DNA of 47,077 bases from CBCYMI01 sp965183855 (GTDB taxonomy: Bacteria > Pseudomonadota > Alphaproteobacteria > Caulobacterales > Maricaulaceae). Both the position numbers and the translations under genes were made by a program. This document shows, one piece after another, positions 8,414-17,319 of the stretch (position 1 is its first letter; each line of letters starts with the position of its first letter). The notes beneath the pieces are model-generated. The model was not told the DNA's origin, searched no databases, and saw nothing but the letters and a program-made list of their open reading frames with translations. The stretch covers positions 1 through 47,077 of the forward strand of contig CBCYMI010000039.1 in the NCBI GenBank assembly GCA_965183855.1, written 5' to 3'.

Positions 8414-9246
8414 TTGAATTCATAAAGGGCGATTGCGGCGGAGATGGAGACATTTAGGCTATTGAGTGTTTTTTCAATTGGAATGCGTACTAACAGATCA
8501 CATTTTGAGAGAATATTAGGACGAATTCCTTTTTCTTCTGAGCCAAGGATTAGAACGCTTGGGCATGAGCTTGCGCATTCTGACAAGGGGAGCTTTGCTT
8601 TTTCTGATAATCCGATGATTTGATATCCTGCTTGTTTTAATTGCAGAACGCTTCGTGCGAGATTAACGGTTTCGATATAGGGAATTTTTTCGATACATCC
8701 CGCGGCTGATTTTGCGGTTATACCTGAAATGGGTGCTGAATTTCGGGTTTGTGTCAGGATTGCTTTGGCTCCGAATGCGCAGGCTGAGCGAAAAATCGCG
8801 CCTAGATTATGGGGGTCTGTAATTTGATCAAGCATTAGGAGGGTTCCATTTGCATTTTGAAGAATAGATGCAATTGGAGTTGGATTTAAAGGGGAAATAA
8901 GTGCGATTATGCCTTGATGTGATAGGCTTGTATGTGGATAGTATTTTTGAAGAATCTGCTCCATGGTTTGTATGGATGAAAGGGTTAGGTGAATGCGTTG
9001 TTTTTCAGGAATTTCTGGAACATATTTCTCAAGCGCATAGATTTTTCTAATTCTTCGTTCTGGATTGTGAAGTGCGGCCATAACTGGGTGTTTCCCAAAC
9101 AAGCAATCCTGCGTTTTTTTATCAAATTTTGGCTCTATTTTTGATTTGAAACGAGAAATTTTCTTTCTTTTTAGATTAGATGTGTTTATTTTTCGAGGTG
9201 AAGGAGCGTGCTTTTTAGTTTTTTTAGACATTTGTTTTATACTCAA
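8389..9246 (-). CDS. rlmB: 23S rRNA 2'-O-methyltransferase RlmB (SpoU/TrmH family)
   Basis: Methylates a guanosine ribose in 23S rRNA (Gm2251 in E. coli numbering) using S-adenosylmethionine. The first 45 residues are a basic tail; a substrate-binding domain follows (residues about 46-120, starting LFGKHPVMAAL). The SPOUT knot has all three motifs: DQITDPHNLGAIFRSA (140-155), LILGSEEKGI (232-241) and SLNVSISAAIALYE (263-276). The last eight residues, NTRVRVVS, and the stop come from the hairpin repeat. It diverges from tRNA-Tyr, a pairing common in alphaproteobacteria. Among SpoU paralogs the order and length fit RlmB best. Confidence 0.93.
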   Translation of the reverse strand: MSIKQMSKKTKKHAPSPRKINTSNLKRKKISRFKSKIEPKFDKKTQDCLFGKHPVMAALHNPERRIRKIYALEKYVPEIPEKQRIHLTLSSIQTMEQILQKYYPHTSLSHQGIIALISPLNPTPIASILQNANGTLLMLDQITDPHNLGAIFRSACAFGAKAILTQTRNSAPISGITAKSAAGCIEKIPYIETVNLARSVLQLKQAGYQIIGLSEKAKLPLSECASSCPSVLILGSEEKGIRPNILSKCDLLVRIPIEKTLNSLNVSISAAIALYEFNTRVRVVS

Positions 9247-9259
9247 TTATTTTATACTT

Positions 9260-9455
9260 ACCTTATATATACTAAGCGCTCTAAGGCGCAAGCATTAAAC
9301 TCTTAGGCTTATTCTTATACGCTAAGCGCGCCTTAAAGAAGCCACACAGCCGAAGGGCTGATTTTATTTGGCGCTTTAAGTGCCAAGATTAAACTTAAGA
9401 GCTTAACATTGATACTGAGCGCTCTTAAAAAACACACGCGAACGCGTGTGTTTTT
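9260..9455 (+). repeat. Hairpin repeat, about two units, between rlmB and tRNA-Tyr
   Basis: Two units of the same family: CAGCC-GAAG-GGCTG near 9348, then a last unit whose hairpin is the longest in the window, 12-bp perfect arms at 9429-9440 and 9443-9454. The segment near 9310-9345 is almost identical to 8020-8053. Confidence 0.88.
9429..9454. terminator. Bidirectional hairpin, possible terminator
   Basis: Arms AAAACACACGCG and CGCGTGTGTTTT pair perfectly round AA. There is an A run on the left and a T run on the right, the layout of a terminator readable from both sides. It sits between two divergent transcripts (rlmB and tRNA-Tyr), where a terminator has no obvious upstream gene to stop, so it may simply be a repeat end. 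Confidence 0.5.
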
Positions 9456-9555
9456 AATTTTTAAAACAGGTATTTTGAATTTTTTCTACAAAAACCTAAA
9501 AAAAAGATTGTTTTTGGAATAAAATCTGGCTAGAAGGAATTTATAGAGCAATTCT

Positions 9556-9641
9556 GGAGGGATGGCCGAGCGGTCAATGGCAGCAGACTGTAAATCTGCC
9601 GGGGTGACCCTACGCAGGTTCAAATCCTGCTCCCTCCACCA
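9556..9641 (+). tRNA. tRNA-Tyr (GTA)
   Basis: A type II tRNA of 86 bases with encoded CCA. The acceptor GGAGGGA pairs with TCCCTCC, the anticodon loop CTGTAAA gives GTA, a long variable arm follows, and the T arm has GGTTCAAATCC. The tRNA-Gly that often follows in alphaproteobacteria is not present; a decayed gene follows instead. Confidence 0.97.
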
Positions 9642-9724
9642 TTTCATTTTAGATAATTCTTAAAGCTTGAGGCATAAAGAGGCATTTCTAAAAAGAGTTT
9701 TCTTAAATTAAGGGAGAACCAGGT

Positions 9725-9949
9725 ATGAATAATGACACTTCCTTGAATGTAAATGCGGATTCTCAAAATACCTTTGAGAAATCTATCCGAATTTTTTCTA
9801 TGGCACGTTAAAGCGAGGCTATGAGAGCCATCAGCGTTTTTATTCTCAAGGCATGTCATATTAAACCTGAGATTGTTTGGGGCAGGCTTTATCTTCTTCC
9901 TGCGGGGTATCCCGCGCTTGAAATTCCAGAAGATTTGATTTTAGAATAG
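9725..9949 (+). pseudogene. Frameshifted gamma-glutamylcyclotransferase (GGCT/AIG2-like) remnant
   Basis: Three frame pieces together read as the start of a GGCT-family protein. From the ATG at 9725 the frame reads into IRIF; after a shift, bases 9799-9855 read YGTLKRGYESHQRF, the family's YGTL substrate loop; a second shift gives EIVWGRLYLLPAGYPALEIP up to a stop at 9947. Adding one T to the T6 run near 9792-9797 would join pieces one and two. The protein also ends far short of the usual 120-150 residues. The last 13 bases overlap a direct repeat that recurs at 12223. The fragment is too short and broken to be active. Confidence 0.7.
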
Positions 9950-10086
9950 AAAAGCGTTTCATACGTTTTGCTTGCTTTCAGATCTGGATTGTTTCTTTGT
10001 AAATACGTTCTGTTTATATCAGAAATGGATGCTGGTTTTTTGTAAACTCCCTATTGGTAGGAAATTGATAGGAAACAGGATTTTTA
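9937..10086 (+). repeat. Direct repeat copy 1, about 140-150 bp
   Basis: Closely matches 12223-12360 in the same orientation; the shared blocks include CATACGTTTTGCTTGCTTTC and GGTTTTTTGTAAACTCCCTA. Copy 1 carries a small internal duplication near its right end (GGTAGGAAATTGATAGGAAA). The two copies enclose the orphan gene at 10620. Confidence 0.88.
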
Positions 10087-10565
10087 TTTATTTAAACTTC
10101 TTTCGTTTAATCCATTTATTAAAATAGATTTTTAGGCGGATCAGGCAAAAAACGATTAAAGAAAAAGAGATGTCTGTTTTTTTTAACCATTATTTTTTTA
10201 TAAAACGAGATTTTTTATCTGAGATACCTCCATTCATTCATTCAATGAGATTTAAAAGAGTGTCTTTTTTATGGAATAGGGGTGGCGTCTCGTTTTATAT
10301 AAAAGAACTTCGTTTATTATTCTTTAGATTAATAGAGGGCATGTTTTTATCTGTTATTTTCTAGTATCTATATTTTTTTCTATCACATTCTGATTTTAAA
10401 TTAAGCTGTAATTTGCATATTTTTTAGCAAAAACAATCTGAGTTTATATCCTTTTTTAGTTAAGTTTTACATCTTTTTTTTATAAACTTAAGGAAATTAC
10501 ATATGTTTTTTTAAGATATATCACATTTTTGAGATTGTTTAACTCAGTCCATTTTAGTATTCTCC
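10087..10565. other. AT-rich gap, no supported gene
   Basis: About 480 bases. A 64-codon frame at 10170-10364 has no good ribosome binding site, is made of biased Phe/Ile/Leu codons and looks like chance. The region presumably holds the promoter of the orphan gene. Confidence 0.5.
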
Positions 10566-10591
10566 ATTACAATACTTTAAAGTATTGTAAT
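10566..10591. promoter_or_regulatory. Perfect 26-bp palindrome upstream of the orphan gene
   Basis: Two 13-base arms, ATTACAATACTTT and AAAGTATTGTAAT, meet without a spacer, 28 bases before the ATG at 10620. It could be an operator or a leader hairpin; a T-rich run after it (TTTAATTTATTTTTT) also allows termination or attenuation. Confidence 0.55.
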
Positions 10592-10619
10592 TTAATTTAT
10601 TTTTTAAGAGGTTATTATT

Positions 10620-11540
10620 ATGGCACAATATGGAACACGCAAAACCCATAATGGATATGAGACTGGAATTGTTAGCGGATATGTTTATGATCCAAATACG
10701 AGTGTTCATTATTCTGGTTCTCCAACTCATTTTAAAGAAGAATTTAGTTTTATCGGTCTTTGGACATCAACTCGATCTGTCTATGATGATGTTCGCAATT
10801 ATTATATCCACGCAAAAGATTATTATGGAGAAGGTGAACATTTATATATCCAAAAAGGAACTGGATATTATATTTTTGAAGGAGCGTCTGGAGAAGGCGT
10901 AAGATGGTTTGGTCGATTTCCGTTTAGACCTGATTTTCAGGATAGCAATGGCTATTGGCATGAAAAGGATCATGGCTTTATTTGGGATAGCGATGCTCCT
11001 ATTCCATTTTATAATTATGGAAAGGTTTCAGATTTTGAGCGAAGTGATGGCGTTCGCTATATTGATCCTGATGGAAATGGTGTGTTTACAAAAGCGCCTA
11101 TTATAGAGCCTGTTCAGAATATTGGTTTCATGGAGCCAGAAGACGTTCCAGCTCAAAACCCTCCTTTAATCAATCCAGATATGGAAGGAAACGCTTCTAT
11201 TGAACTAAGTGATAATCCAAATGTCCGTACCTTACAGAAAAATGATATAAATGAGTATATCAATGACCTTGCAAATTCAGGTGAGTATGATGAAGTTACG
11301 GATGGCATAGATCAGATCGCTATTGATCGTGAGCCTCGTTATTTAGAGCCAAATCCCAATCAGCTAAATGCGGATGGAGATGAAGGTATTGTAGAGGAGA
11401 TTATTCAGGATGATCCCGCCGCGGAAGAAGAGGTTAATCTGATTGCCTCTGATGTTATCGCGGAGACTGAAGAGGTTGCCTTTGGTGTTGAAGAAGGAAT
11501 CGCGACTGTGTTGACACTAGCTGTTTCAGTATTTTCATAG
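10620..11540 (+). CDS. Orphan hypothetical protein, 306 residues, cysteine-free and acidic
   Basis: I do not recognise this protein. Residues 1-165 are rich in Tyr, Trp, Phe and Gly and probably form a beta-rich domain; a DPDGNG stretch near residue 150 resembles a calcium-binding loop. Residues about 165-285 are acidic and Asn/Pro/Glu-rich. The last 20 residues are acidic then hydrophobic, ending AVSVFS. There is no N-terminal signal peptide and no cysteine. These traits resemble type I secretion substrates, which carry their signal at the C-terminus, but no secretion gene lies nearby and this is inference. The start has AAGAGG eight bases upstream. Perfect palindromes stand on both sides and direct repeats enclose the gene. 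Confidence 0.75.
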   Translation: MAQYGTRKTHNGYETGIVSGYVYDPNTSVHYSGSPTHFKEEFSFIGLWTSTRSVYDDVRNYYIHAKDYYGEGEHLYIQKGTGYYIFEGASGEGVRWFGRFPFRPDFQDSNGYWHEKDHGFIWDSDAPIPFYNYGKVSDFERSDGVRYIDPDGNGVFTKAPIIEPVQNIGFMEPEDVPAQNPPLINPDMEGNASIELSDNPNVRTLQKNDINEYINDLANSGEYDEVTDGIDQIAIDREPRYLEPNPNQLNADGDEGIVEEIIQDDPAAEEEVNLIASDVIAETEEVAFGVEEGIATVLTLAVSVFS

Positions 11541-11555
11541 TTTTTTGTTTTTGTT

Positions 11556-11599
11556 AAATCCTGCTTCCTATAAAAAATTTTTTATAGGAAGCAGGATTT
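11556..11599 (+). terminator. Long perfect palindrome terminator after the orphan gene
   Basis: Two 22-base arms meet without a spacer, 15 bases after the stop codon. The left arm begins AAATCCTGCTTCCTATAAAA; the right arm ends GGAAGCAGGATTT, followed by T and C. In RNA it gives a stable stem with an A/U-rich top and a short U run, so it should work as an intrinsic terminator, in either direction. Confidence 0.85.
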
Positions 11600-12572
11600 T
11601 CTATCTTGCGTGCGTAAAACAGCTTAAACCTATTTTATTTTAATGCCTGTATGATAGATTTTATTTATAAAGCATGTGTTGAATCATTCACAAGAAAAAC
11701 ACAGATTATAGAAGTTTATTTTAGGCATATATTCTTCATTATATTTTTTTAAAATCGTTTGTTTTTATTTAAAAAACGGTTTTAGCTGGAGGGATTTTTT
11801 TAAGAGATATTCTTTAAAACCTCATTTATAATAGAAGCTAAATGAGCTTAAACGCCATATCATGATAATGGAGAGCATTACAAGAATATGGTTTTTATAT
11901 ATGCTTTTCTATTTATTTGATTGTCTTTAATCAAGTGTGGCATGCTTTATTTTTGTGTTTTTGATTAATCGTCTTGCTTTTAAATATCATATAATATTTG
12001 GCTTTGCTTTAAGTGTTTAATGATCAGGTTTAGCTGATTTTTTTAAAGTTTTCATCCTTAAGTTTTATTTTTTTCCGCTTACTTTGATAGTTCTGATAGA
12101 ATAGTGATCTTTTATCTTAAAGAAGCAAGCTGTATGCTTTCGCAGAATCTATCTTTGATCCGCCAGAATTTAGAAATTGCGTGTCTGTTTTTTCTTTTGG
12201 ATATGATGGTTTAAAAGAAGTCGATTTTGGAATAGAAAAGCAGTTCATACGTTTTGCTTGCTTTCAGATTTGGATTATTTCTTTGTGAATACGTTTTATG
12301 TATATCAGAAATAGACGCTGGTTTTTTGTAAACTCCCTATTGATAGAAAACAGGATTTTATTTTCCTCTTTTTGTTTTAATAAGAAACAGAGCTGTTTTA
12401 TAATCCTCACCCCTTAAGTTTAACAGTAAACAGAGTTATTATATAACTATACTTATTTAAAAATCAATTAAATATCATGCTATTTATTATAAAATTTATA
12501 TTTAAGTAAGTATAAATACATAAATTAAAGTCTTATTTTAAGCAATAAGCCATTTTATATATCAATATTGCT
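11600..12572. other. Long AT-rich intergenic region
   Basis: About 970 bases with no supported gene. It contains direct repeat copy 2 (12223-12360). Just before that, a short frame reads DPPEFRNCVSVFSFGYDG and on into the repeat, perhaps a gene remnant I cannot place. Confidence 0.5.
12223..12360 (+). repeat. Direct repeat copy 2, about 140 bp
   Basis: Matches 9937-10086 with scattered substitutions and lacks the short internal duplication seen there. The copies lie about 2.3 kb apart in the same orientation, so recombination between them would delete the orphan gene. Confidence 0.88.
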
Positions 12573-12602
12573 TTGACAAAGTATTTCTATATATGTATAT
12601 AG
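12573..12602 (+). promoter_or_regulatory. Sigma-70-type promoter with overlapping palindrome, for the heme-type receptor
   Basis: A perfect -35 box TTGACA (12573-12578), a 17-base spacer and TATATA (12596-12601). The -10 box lies inside a 7-2-7 palindrome, CTATATA-TG-TATATAG (12587-12602), a good position for a repressor. It is 70 bases before the receptor start. I see no classical Fur box. Confidence 0.6.
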
Positions 12603-12671
12603 TCTATTTCGTTTCTATTTAAGAATAAGAATTAGTTTCAGTTAACACTTAATTTTTTGGTGAGAGGCATT

Positions 12672-14816
12672 ATGAATTATTTTCGTGGATTATGGTTATT
12701 TTTTATTCTGTTGCGGGTAATGGTGAGTTATGCTGAAGAAAAGGAAAAATCTGTTTCTTCTTCTTTGGACGCGTCACATTCGGTATTAAAAAAAGCAAGT
12801 ATATCCGCTAATTTTATTGAAAAGAAAGAATTAGAAAGCATTCAATCTATTTCGATGATTGATCAATTTGAGATTGAATCGGATCAAGCGGATCAAGCGA
12901 CAGAATTGATTACGCATTTACCTGGTATTGATGTATATGGAGGTTCTAATCATCAAGGTTCTGAATTTAATATTCGAGGATTTAACAGACCTGAGCGTAA
13001 TATTGTCAGAGTTGATGGAGTAACCTCTTTTTTTGAGCAATACAGATTGGGTTCTTTTTTTCTAGATCCTGAATTATTCAGGCAAGTTGATGTAATCAGA
13101 GGACCTATTTCGACGGTTTATGGCAATGGTGCGATTGGTGGTATTGTAGATATTCGGCTAAAGACGGCATCGGATTTTCTCAAAAAAGGTCAAAAATATG
13201 GTTTTCAGCTTAAATCTGGCTATCATACGAATAATGAAGCTTTAAAGGGGGCCGCGTATTTATATGCGAGACCTTATAAGGATTTGGATTTTTTAGCGGC
13301 ATTAAATATTAGAAAATCCAAAGATCATCATTTTGCCGATGGGTCGCGTTTTTTAGGATCTGGCATGGAGATAAAGAATGCCGTTTTAAAGGCGGAGTAT
13401 CATTTTTTAGAATCTCATTCTTTATCTGTTTCCTATCGATATTCGGATGATGATAATCTTGTAGAATATAGGCAAAATGACAGAGGAAATAGTGGGTTAG
13501 GCAATGGATTTAGTGAGGGTCTGGTCAGGCGTCATATGAAGGATTCAGTTTTTTCCGCTGGGTATTCTTATCAGCCCGAGTTTAATCCTTATATTGATTT
13601 TAATCTTAAATTTGCGCTTTCAGAGATTGAAAATCATGAAACAGGACTTGATTTTGTTCTTTATCCGAACGCGGCACTAAGTCTGCCTAAAGATCAAACC
13701 AGGCTCGCGCGTTATAAAACCTGGCAATTTGGGTTTATGAATACATCAAAGTTTTTGGTTTTGGATCATTTCAAACATGTTTTAACATTAGGCTTTGACG
13801 CTCAACATCAAGATCGTGAGGGGTTGGAATATAGCTCTGTTTTTAAGCGTGTAGGTCCGTCTCCTGCGCATGCGGCTGGAACACAAACGGTTTATGGTGG
13901 ATTTATTCAAGATGAAATAACGCTTTATCATCGGTTGATTTTAATTCCAGCGTTACGTTATACGCGATATAAGACCAAAGGGGATCGAACGGGCTGGGAG
14001 ATGCTTCCTGCTTCATATTTTGCTCCCGCGAAGAAATATTCAGCATTTTTGCCCGCGCTTTCAATAGAATTTAAGGCAATGGATTGGATAAGTTTGATTG
14101 GTGGATATTATCATGGGTTTAGAGCTCCCGCGATTGATGAAATTTATTCTCATTCTATTTTTCATCAAAATAAGACCACGAGTTTAAGCCTAAAAGAAGA
14201 AAAATCCAGAACTCAGGAAATTGGAATTAAAACAAATTTCAAGAATATATTCCATCCAAAAGATCAGCTTAAGTTAAAATTGGTTTATTTCAAGAATAAG
14301 CTGGATGATAAGATTGAAAGTCGAAGAAGTGATCCGAGCAATTCGTTGAGCTATGTTAATGCGGGCAATCGTAAAGTCAAAGGGTGGGAATTAGAATCTG
14401 CCTATTATACAGAGTTTGCTTATTTAAAATTAACGGCGGCGAGGTTAAGAGGAAGAGAGATTTTTCAGGGAAGCCGAATCCATCTTGATACGATTCCAGC
14501 GGATAAGATTGGGTTAAAATTTGGAGGAAAGCTAAAGCAATGGGGCATTGATTTGGGAATGTCTTCTTTGTTAAGTTTTGAGATTCCCGCAAAAAGAAGA
14601 CCTGAAATATGTACCCATGCTGGCTGTCAACAGCCTTTAGATGTACCATCTTATTTAACACATAACGCTTATTTGATTTGGAGACCTAAACAAATACAAG
14701 GGTTAAAGCTTCATTTTAGCGTTCATAATTTACTGGATGAAGATTATAAGAGACATAATTCGAGTGTTAGAAGTTTTGGTAGAGATTTCCGTTTTTTAAT
14801 CTCTTATCAGTATTAA
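12672..14816 (+). CDS. TonB-dependent outer-membrane receptor, heme/hemoglobin type
   Basis: A 22-stranded barrel that would import heme or an iron complex using TonB energy. The ATG at 12672 is preferred because GAGAGG lies just upstream and a signal peptide follows at once (hydrophobic WLFFILLRVMV, then SYAEE). The plug domain is clear: LITHLPGIDVYGG, FNIRGFNRPERNIVRVDGV and VDVIRGPISTVYGNGAIGG. A FRAP motif near residue 483 (HGFRAPAIDEIY), a hallmark of heme receptors, supports the substrate guess; the companion NPNL motif is not obvious. The barrel ends FRFLISYQY with the expected aromatic residue. The length (714 residues) is usual. A TonB gene follows after about 50 bases, so the pair is probably one iron-uptake transcript. 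Confidence 0.9.
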   Translation: MNYFRGLWLFFILLRVMVSYAEEKEKSVSSSLDASHSVLKKASISANFIEKKELESIQSISMIDQFEIESDQADQATELITHLPGIDVYGGSNHQGSEFNIRGFNRPERNIVRVDGVTSFFEQYRLGSFFLDPELFRQVDVIRGPISTVYGNGAIGGIVDIRLKTASDFLKKGQKYGFQLKSGYHTNNEALKGAAYLYARPYKDLDFLAALNIRKSKDHHFADGSRFLGSGMEIKNAVLKAEYHFLESHSLSVSYRYSDDDNLVEYRQNDRGNSGLGNGFSEGLVRRHMKDSVFSAGYSYQPEFNPYIDFNLKFALSEIENHETGLDFVLYPNAALSLPKDQTRLARYKTWQFGFMNTSKFLVLDHFKHVLTLGFDAQHQDREGLEYSSVFKRVGPSPAHAAGTQTVYGGFIQDEITLYHRLILIPALRYTRYKTKGDRTGWEMLPASYFAPAKKYSAFLPALSIEFKAMDWISLIGGYYHGFRAPAIDEIYSHSIFHQNKTTSLSLKEEKSRTQEIGIKTNFKNIFHPKDQLKLKLVYFKNKLDDKIESRRSDPSNSLSYVNAGNRKVKGWELESAYYTEFAYLKLTAARLRGREIFQGSRIHLDTIPADKIGLKFGGKLKQWGIDLGMSSLLSFEIPAKRRPEICTHAGCQQPLDVPSYLTHNAYLIWRPKQIQGLKLHFSVHNLLDEDYKRHNSSVRSFGRDFRFLISYQY

Positions 14817-14869
14817 AATCAGAAAGGTCAAACAGACGGTCTAGGATTTAAAGATTTAAAGGGTTGGTT

Positions 14870-15820
14870 ATGTTGGTCTCGAATGGCGTATGGGAGGGTT
14901 TGGCAGATCAAAGCCGATTTCAAAGATGGGGGGTTTCTTTTTTTCTAACCTGTTTGTTTTCAGGAATGGGGGGATTTTTCCTGCAAAGGCAGGAGGCACA
15001 CAAAGAAGCGCTCTCTGTAATTGAGGCAGAAAATCCATATCCCTTATTGTTTAAAATGGAAAGCGGGCTTTCTCAAAAAAGCAAGGATATTCAAAAAAGC
15101 TCAGAACAAGATAGATCTGAAAAACAAATCCATCAATCACAAACCCATCAAAAAAATCTCACTCTCTCAAAATCAAATAAGGATGGCGTTTCTCTTTCTC
15201 AAAATCAAATAAGAATGGATAATAGCGCGCCTGTTTTTTTTCAGCCAAAGCCAACTCAGTCAGAATTTTCTCAATTAGAACCTTCTCAATTAGAGCTTTC
15301 TCAGCCAGCGGAACCTTCTCACCCTAAACCTGTTTATCATCATACATCTCGAATGAGACCCGCTGAAAAAAACCACAGCTTAGCTCAACACAAGAGTCCG
15401 CGTTCAAAGATGGATCAAGATGATGTTGAACAAAAAAGCAGGCAATCTTTAAAAGCGCTATCTAATGTTAGAAAAGAGGCAATTTCATCTTCGTTTTTGC
15501 TTGAACAGACAAGCCAGGATCGATCACATATTCATCACCGCTATGATTCTTTGATTTATCACCGCATACAATCTAATCTGATCTATCCTTTTCAGGCGCG
15601 AAGGCAAAAAATAGATGGCATTGTTTTGATTGAGTTTCGCTTAAATTCCAAAGGAAAATTGCTAAACGCTCATATTTTAGATTCCAGCCAGCATGCGCTC
15701 CTAGACAGAGCGGCTTTGAAGACAATTAGGAATTTAGATCCATTTCCTCCTTTTTTTAAAGACATGTCTTTCGGTTCAAAAACCTTTATTATTCCAATTG
15801 AATATCGGCATTTAAATTGA
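14870..15820 (+). CDS. TonB family energy-transducing protein
   Basis: Links the inner-membrane proton motive force to outer-membrane receptors. One membrane segment lies near the N-terminus (VSFFLTCLFSGMGGFFLQ). A long, Gln/Ser/Lys- and Pro-containing periplasmic linker follows, with short repeated SQLEPSQLELSQPAEPS units. The C-terminal TonB domain (about the last 90 residues: YPFQARRQKIDGIVLIEFRL, then LDRAALKTIRNL and PIEYRHLN) is clear. The ATG at 14870 is preferred over the TTG at 14864, with AAAGGG upstream. ExbB and ExbD are not in the window. Twelve bases around its stop (TTTAAATTGAGC) recur 50 bases downstream. Confidence 0.88.
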   Translation: MLVSNGVWEGLADQSRFQRWGVSFFLTCLFSGMGGFFLQRQEAHKEALSVIEAENPYPLLFKMESGLSQKSKDIQKSSEQDRSEKQIHQSQTHQKNLTLSKSNKDGVSLSQNQIRMDNSAPVFFQPKPTQSEFSQLEPSQLELSQPAEPSHPKPVYHHTSRMRPAEKNHSLAQHKSPRSKMDQDDVEQKSRQSLKALSNVRKEAISSSFLLEQTSQDRSHIHHRYDSLIYHRIQSNLIYPFQARRQKIDGIVLIEFRLNSKGKLLNAHILDSSQHALLDRAALKTIRNLDPFPPFFKDMSFGSKTFIIPIEYRHLN

Positions 15821-16841
15821 GCTTTTTTGAGAGTTTGTATTTGAATTATTAGGTGTCAGCTTTAAATTGAGCCTCTTGTTTTGACAGGAATCAGGGTTTG
15901 ATCAATTATAAGTATGGGGCTTTTTAAAATCATTTAAAAAAGAGTTTGTGTTTAACAAATCATAGCGTTAAGGGGTTAGCTCTATCATAAAGGGTATGAT
16001 AATCTTAATGATTAGCAAAAATTATTATGCTTAGAAAGCATGTAAGGGCAAATTTATTGTACGAACTGGAACGATACAAGGAAAAAACACAAAAACCAAA
16101 ACGAGAATATTAAAATTGAGAAAAGAGATAAGAAAGTTAAAGTGAAATGTTTTAAAATGATTGGTTCAGCTAGCAGGCAAAATATATTAACGCTAATGTA
16201 AATAAAGATAGCGGTTTATTAATTGATATGATAAGAATTTACAAACGGGTAAAAGGACAGGATGTACGAAATTAAGGGTTAATCTTTGATAGATGAGTTT
16301 ATTAATCGTATGATAAACACGAATATGATTGAGAGCGTGTGGACTGTATTGAGGAGAGAGTATACTGACGCGTTTTATTTTTTCAGTAAAAATCATATCG
16401 CATGTAGAAGGGTTTGCTTTTCGTTTAAATCAAAATAATGTAAGAATGACGCGCTAGATAGAATATGGATTCTTCTTTTTTATCTATTTTTTTTGCTTTG
16501 TTTAAGCTTGACTCTTTCTCATTAAAGTTAACTTCAAAGTAAAATAGAACCCCCACCGCCTGTTTGGGTTTGAGGTTAATGTTTATTTCATGAGATTTTT
16601 TCTAGAAAAAAGAGGGAGGGGAGATCATTTTTACCAGATTGAGATTCAGGATAGATTTAAAATTTATAATTGCCAGTTGAATTTTTTTTATTCAGCAGGT
16701 ATGAAGACTTAACAAAACAAGTTTGAGTTAAGTTTTAAATGATATAAACAGAGCTCTATTTTAAGCTTTAAAACAAGATTTTAAAGCAAAAACAAGGGGA
16801 TAACAAGAAACATAACAAACGAATAAATAAAGAAATAACAC
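15821..16841. other. 1-kb intergenic region before the complex I operon
   Basis: No supported gene. A 67-codon minus-strand frame (16193-16396) has no ribosome binding site and no recognisable motif. Apart from the short copy of the tonB 3' end at 15861-15872 I see only AT-rich sequence. Confidence 0.5.
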
Positions 16842-16870
16842 TTTAAAAAATAAAAAGTGTTCTATATACT
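16842..16870 (+). promoter_or_regulatory. Candidate promoter of the nuo operon
   Basis: TTTAAA (16842-16847), a 17-base spacer and TATACT (16865-16870), about 70 bases before nuoA. The -10 box is good, the -35 box weak. AT bias makes chance matches likely. Confidence 0.35.
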
Positions 16871-16938
16871 AATACATTCATGATAGAGCTTAAATCAGAT
16901 TAAATTCATGGATTTAAGTTAATTTTGAAGTGTGGACG

Positions 16939-17316
16939 ATGACTGATTTTTTACTGGAATATTTACCGATTATATTCTTTTTGGGCATTGCGGGCATGCT
17001 AGGGTTGGGATTTATCTTGGCAGCCTATATCATTGCGCCCTCAAAGCCGGATTCTGAGAAGAATTCGATTTATGAGTGTGGCTTTAATGCGTTTGAAGAA
17101 GCTAGGATAAAATTTGATGTTCGATTTTATCTTGTCGCGATCGCGTTTATTTTGTTTGATCTAGAGATTGCCTTTTTATTTCCCTGGGCAAGTAGTTTAT
17201 CTCATATGCCTTTATCCGCTCGTATTTTTGCTTTTTGGTCGATGATGGTTTTTTTATCCATTTTAATTATTGCATTTATATATGAGTGGAAAAAAGGGGC
17301 GTTGGAATGGGAGTAG
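16939..17316 (+). CDS. nuoA: NADH-quinone oxidoreductase subunit A
   Basis: A small membrane subunit at the junction between the peripheral and membrane arms of respiratory complex I. Three membrane helices are visible (about residues 10-32, 62-85 and 93-115). The family signature YECGFNAFEEARIKFDVRFY in the first loop carries the conserved Cys; FLFPWA follows. The ATG at 16939 gives the usual 125 residues; a GTG three codons earlier is possible. First gene of the 14-gene operon; nuoB starts three bases after its stop. Confidence 0.96.
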   Translation: MTDFLLEYLPIIFFLGIAGMLGLGFILAAYIIAPSKPDSEKNSIYECGFNAFEEARIKFDVRFYLVAIAFILFDLEIAFLFPWASSLSHMPLSARIFAFWSMMVFLSILIIAFIYEWKKGALEWE

Positions 17317-17319
17317 AGT

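Noticed and set aside
10170..10364. 64-codon frame before the orphan gene
   Set aside because: Low-complexity Phe/Leu/Ile sequence in AT-rich DNA, poor ribosome binding site, no recognisable motif.
15985..16025. Fur box (GATAATCTTAATGATTA region)
   Set aside because: Not palindromic when aligned with its reverse complement, and far from any iron gene start.
16193..16396. 67-codon minus-strand frame in the pre-nuo gap
   Set aside because: No ribosome binding site, no motif, and composition like random AT-rich DNA.
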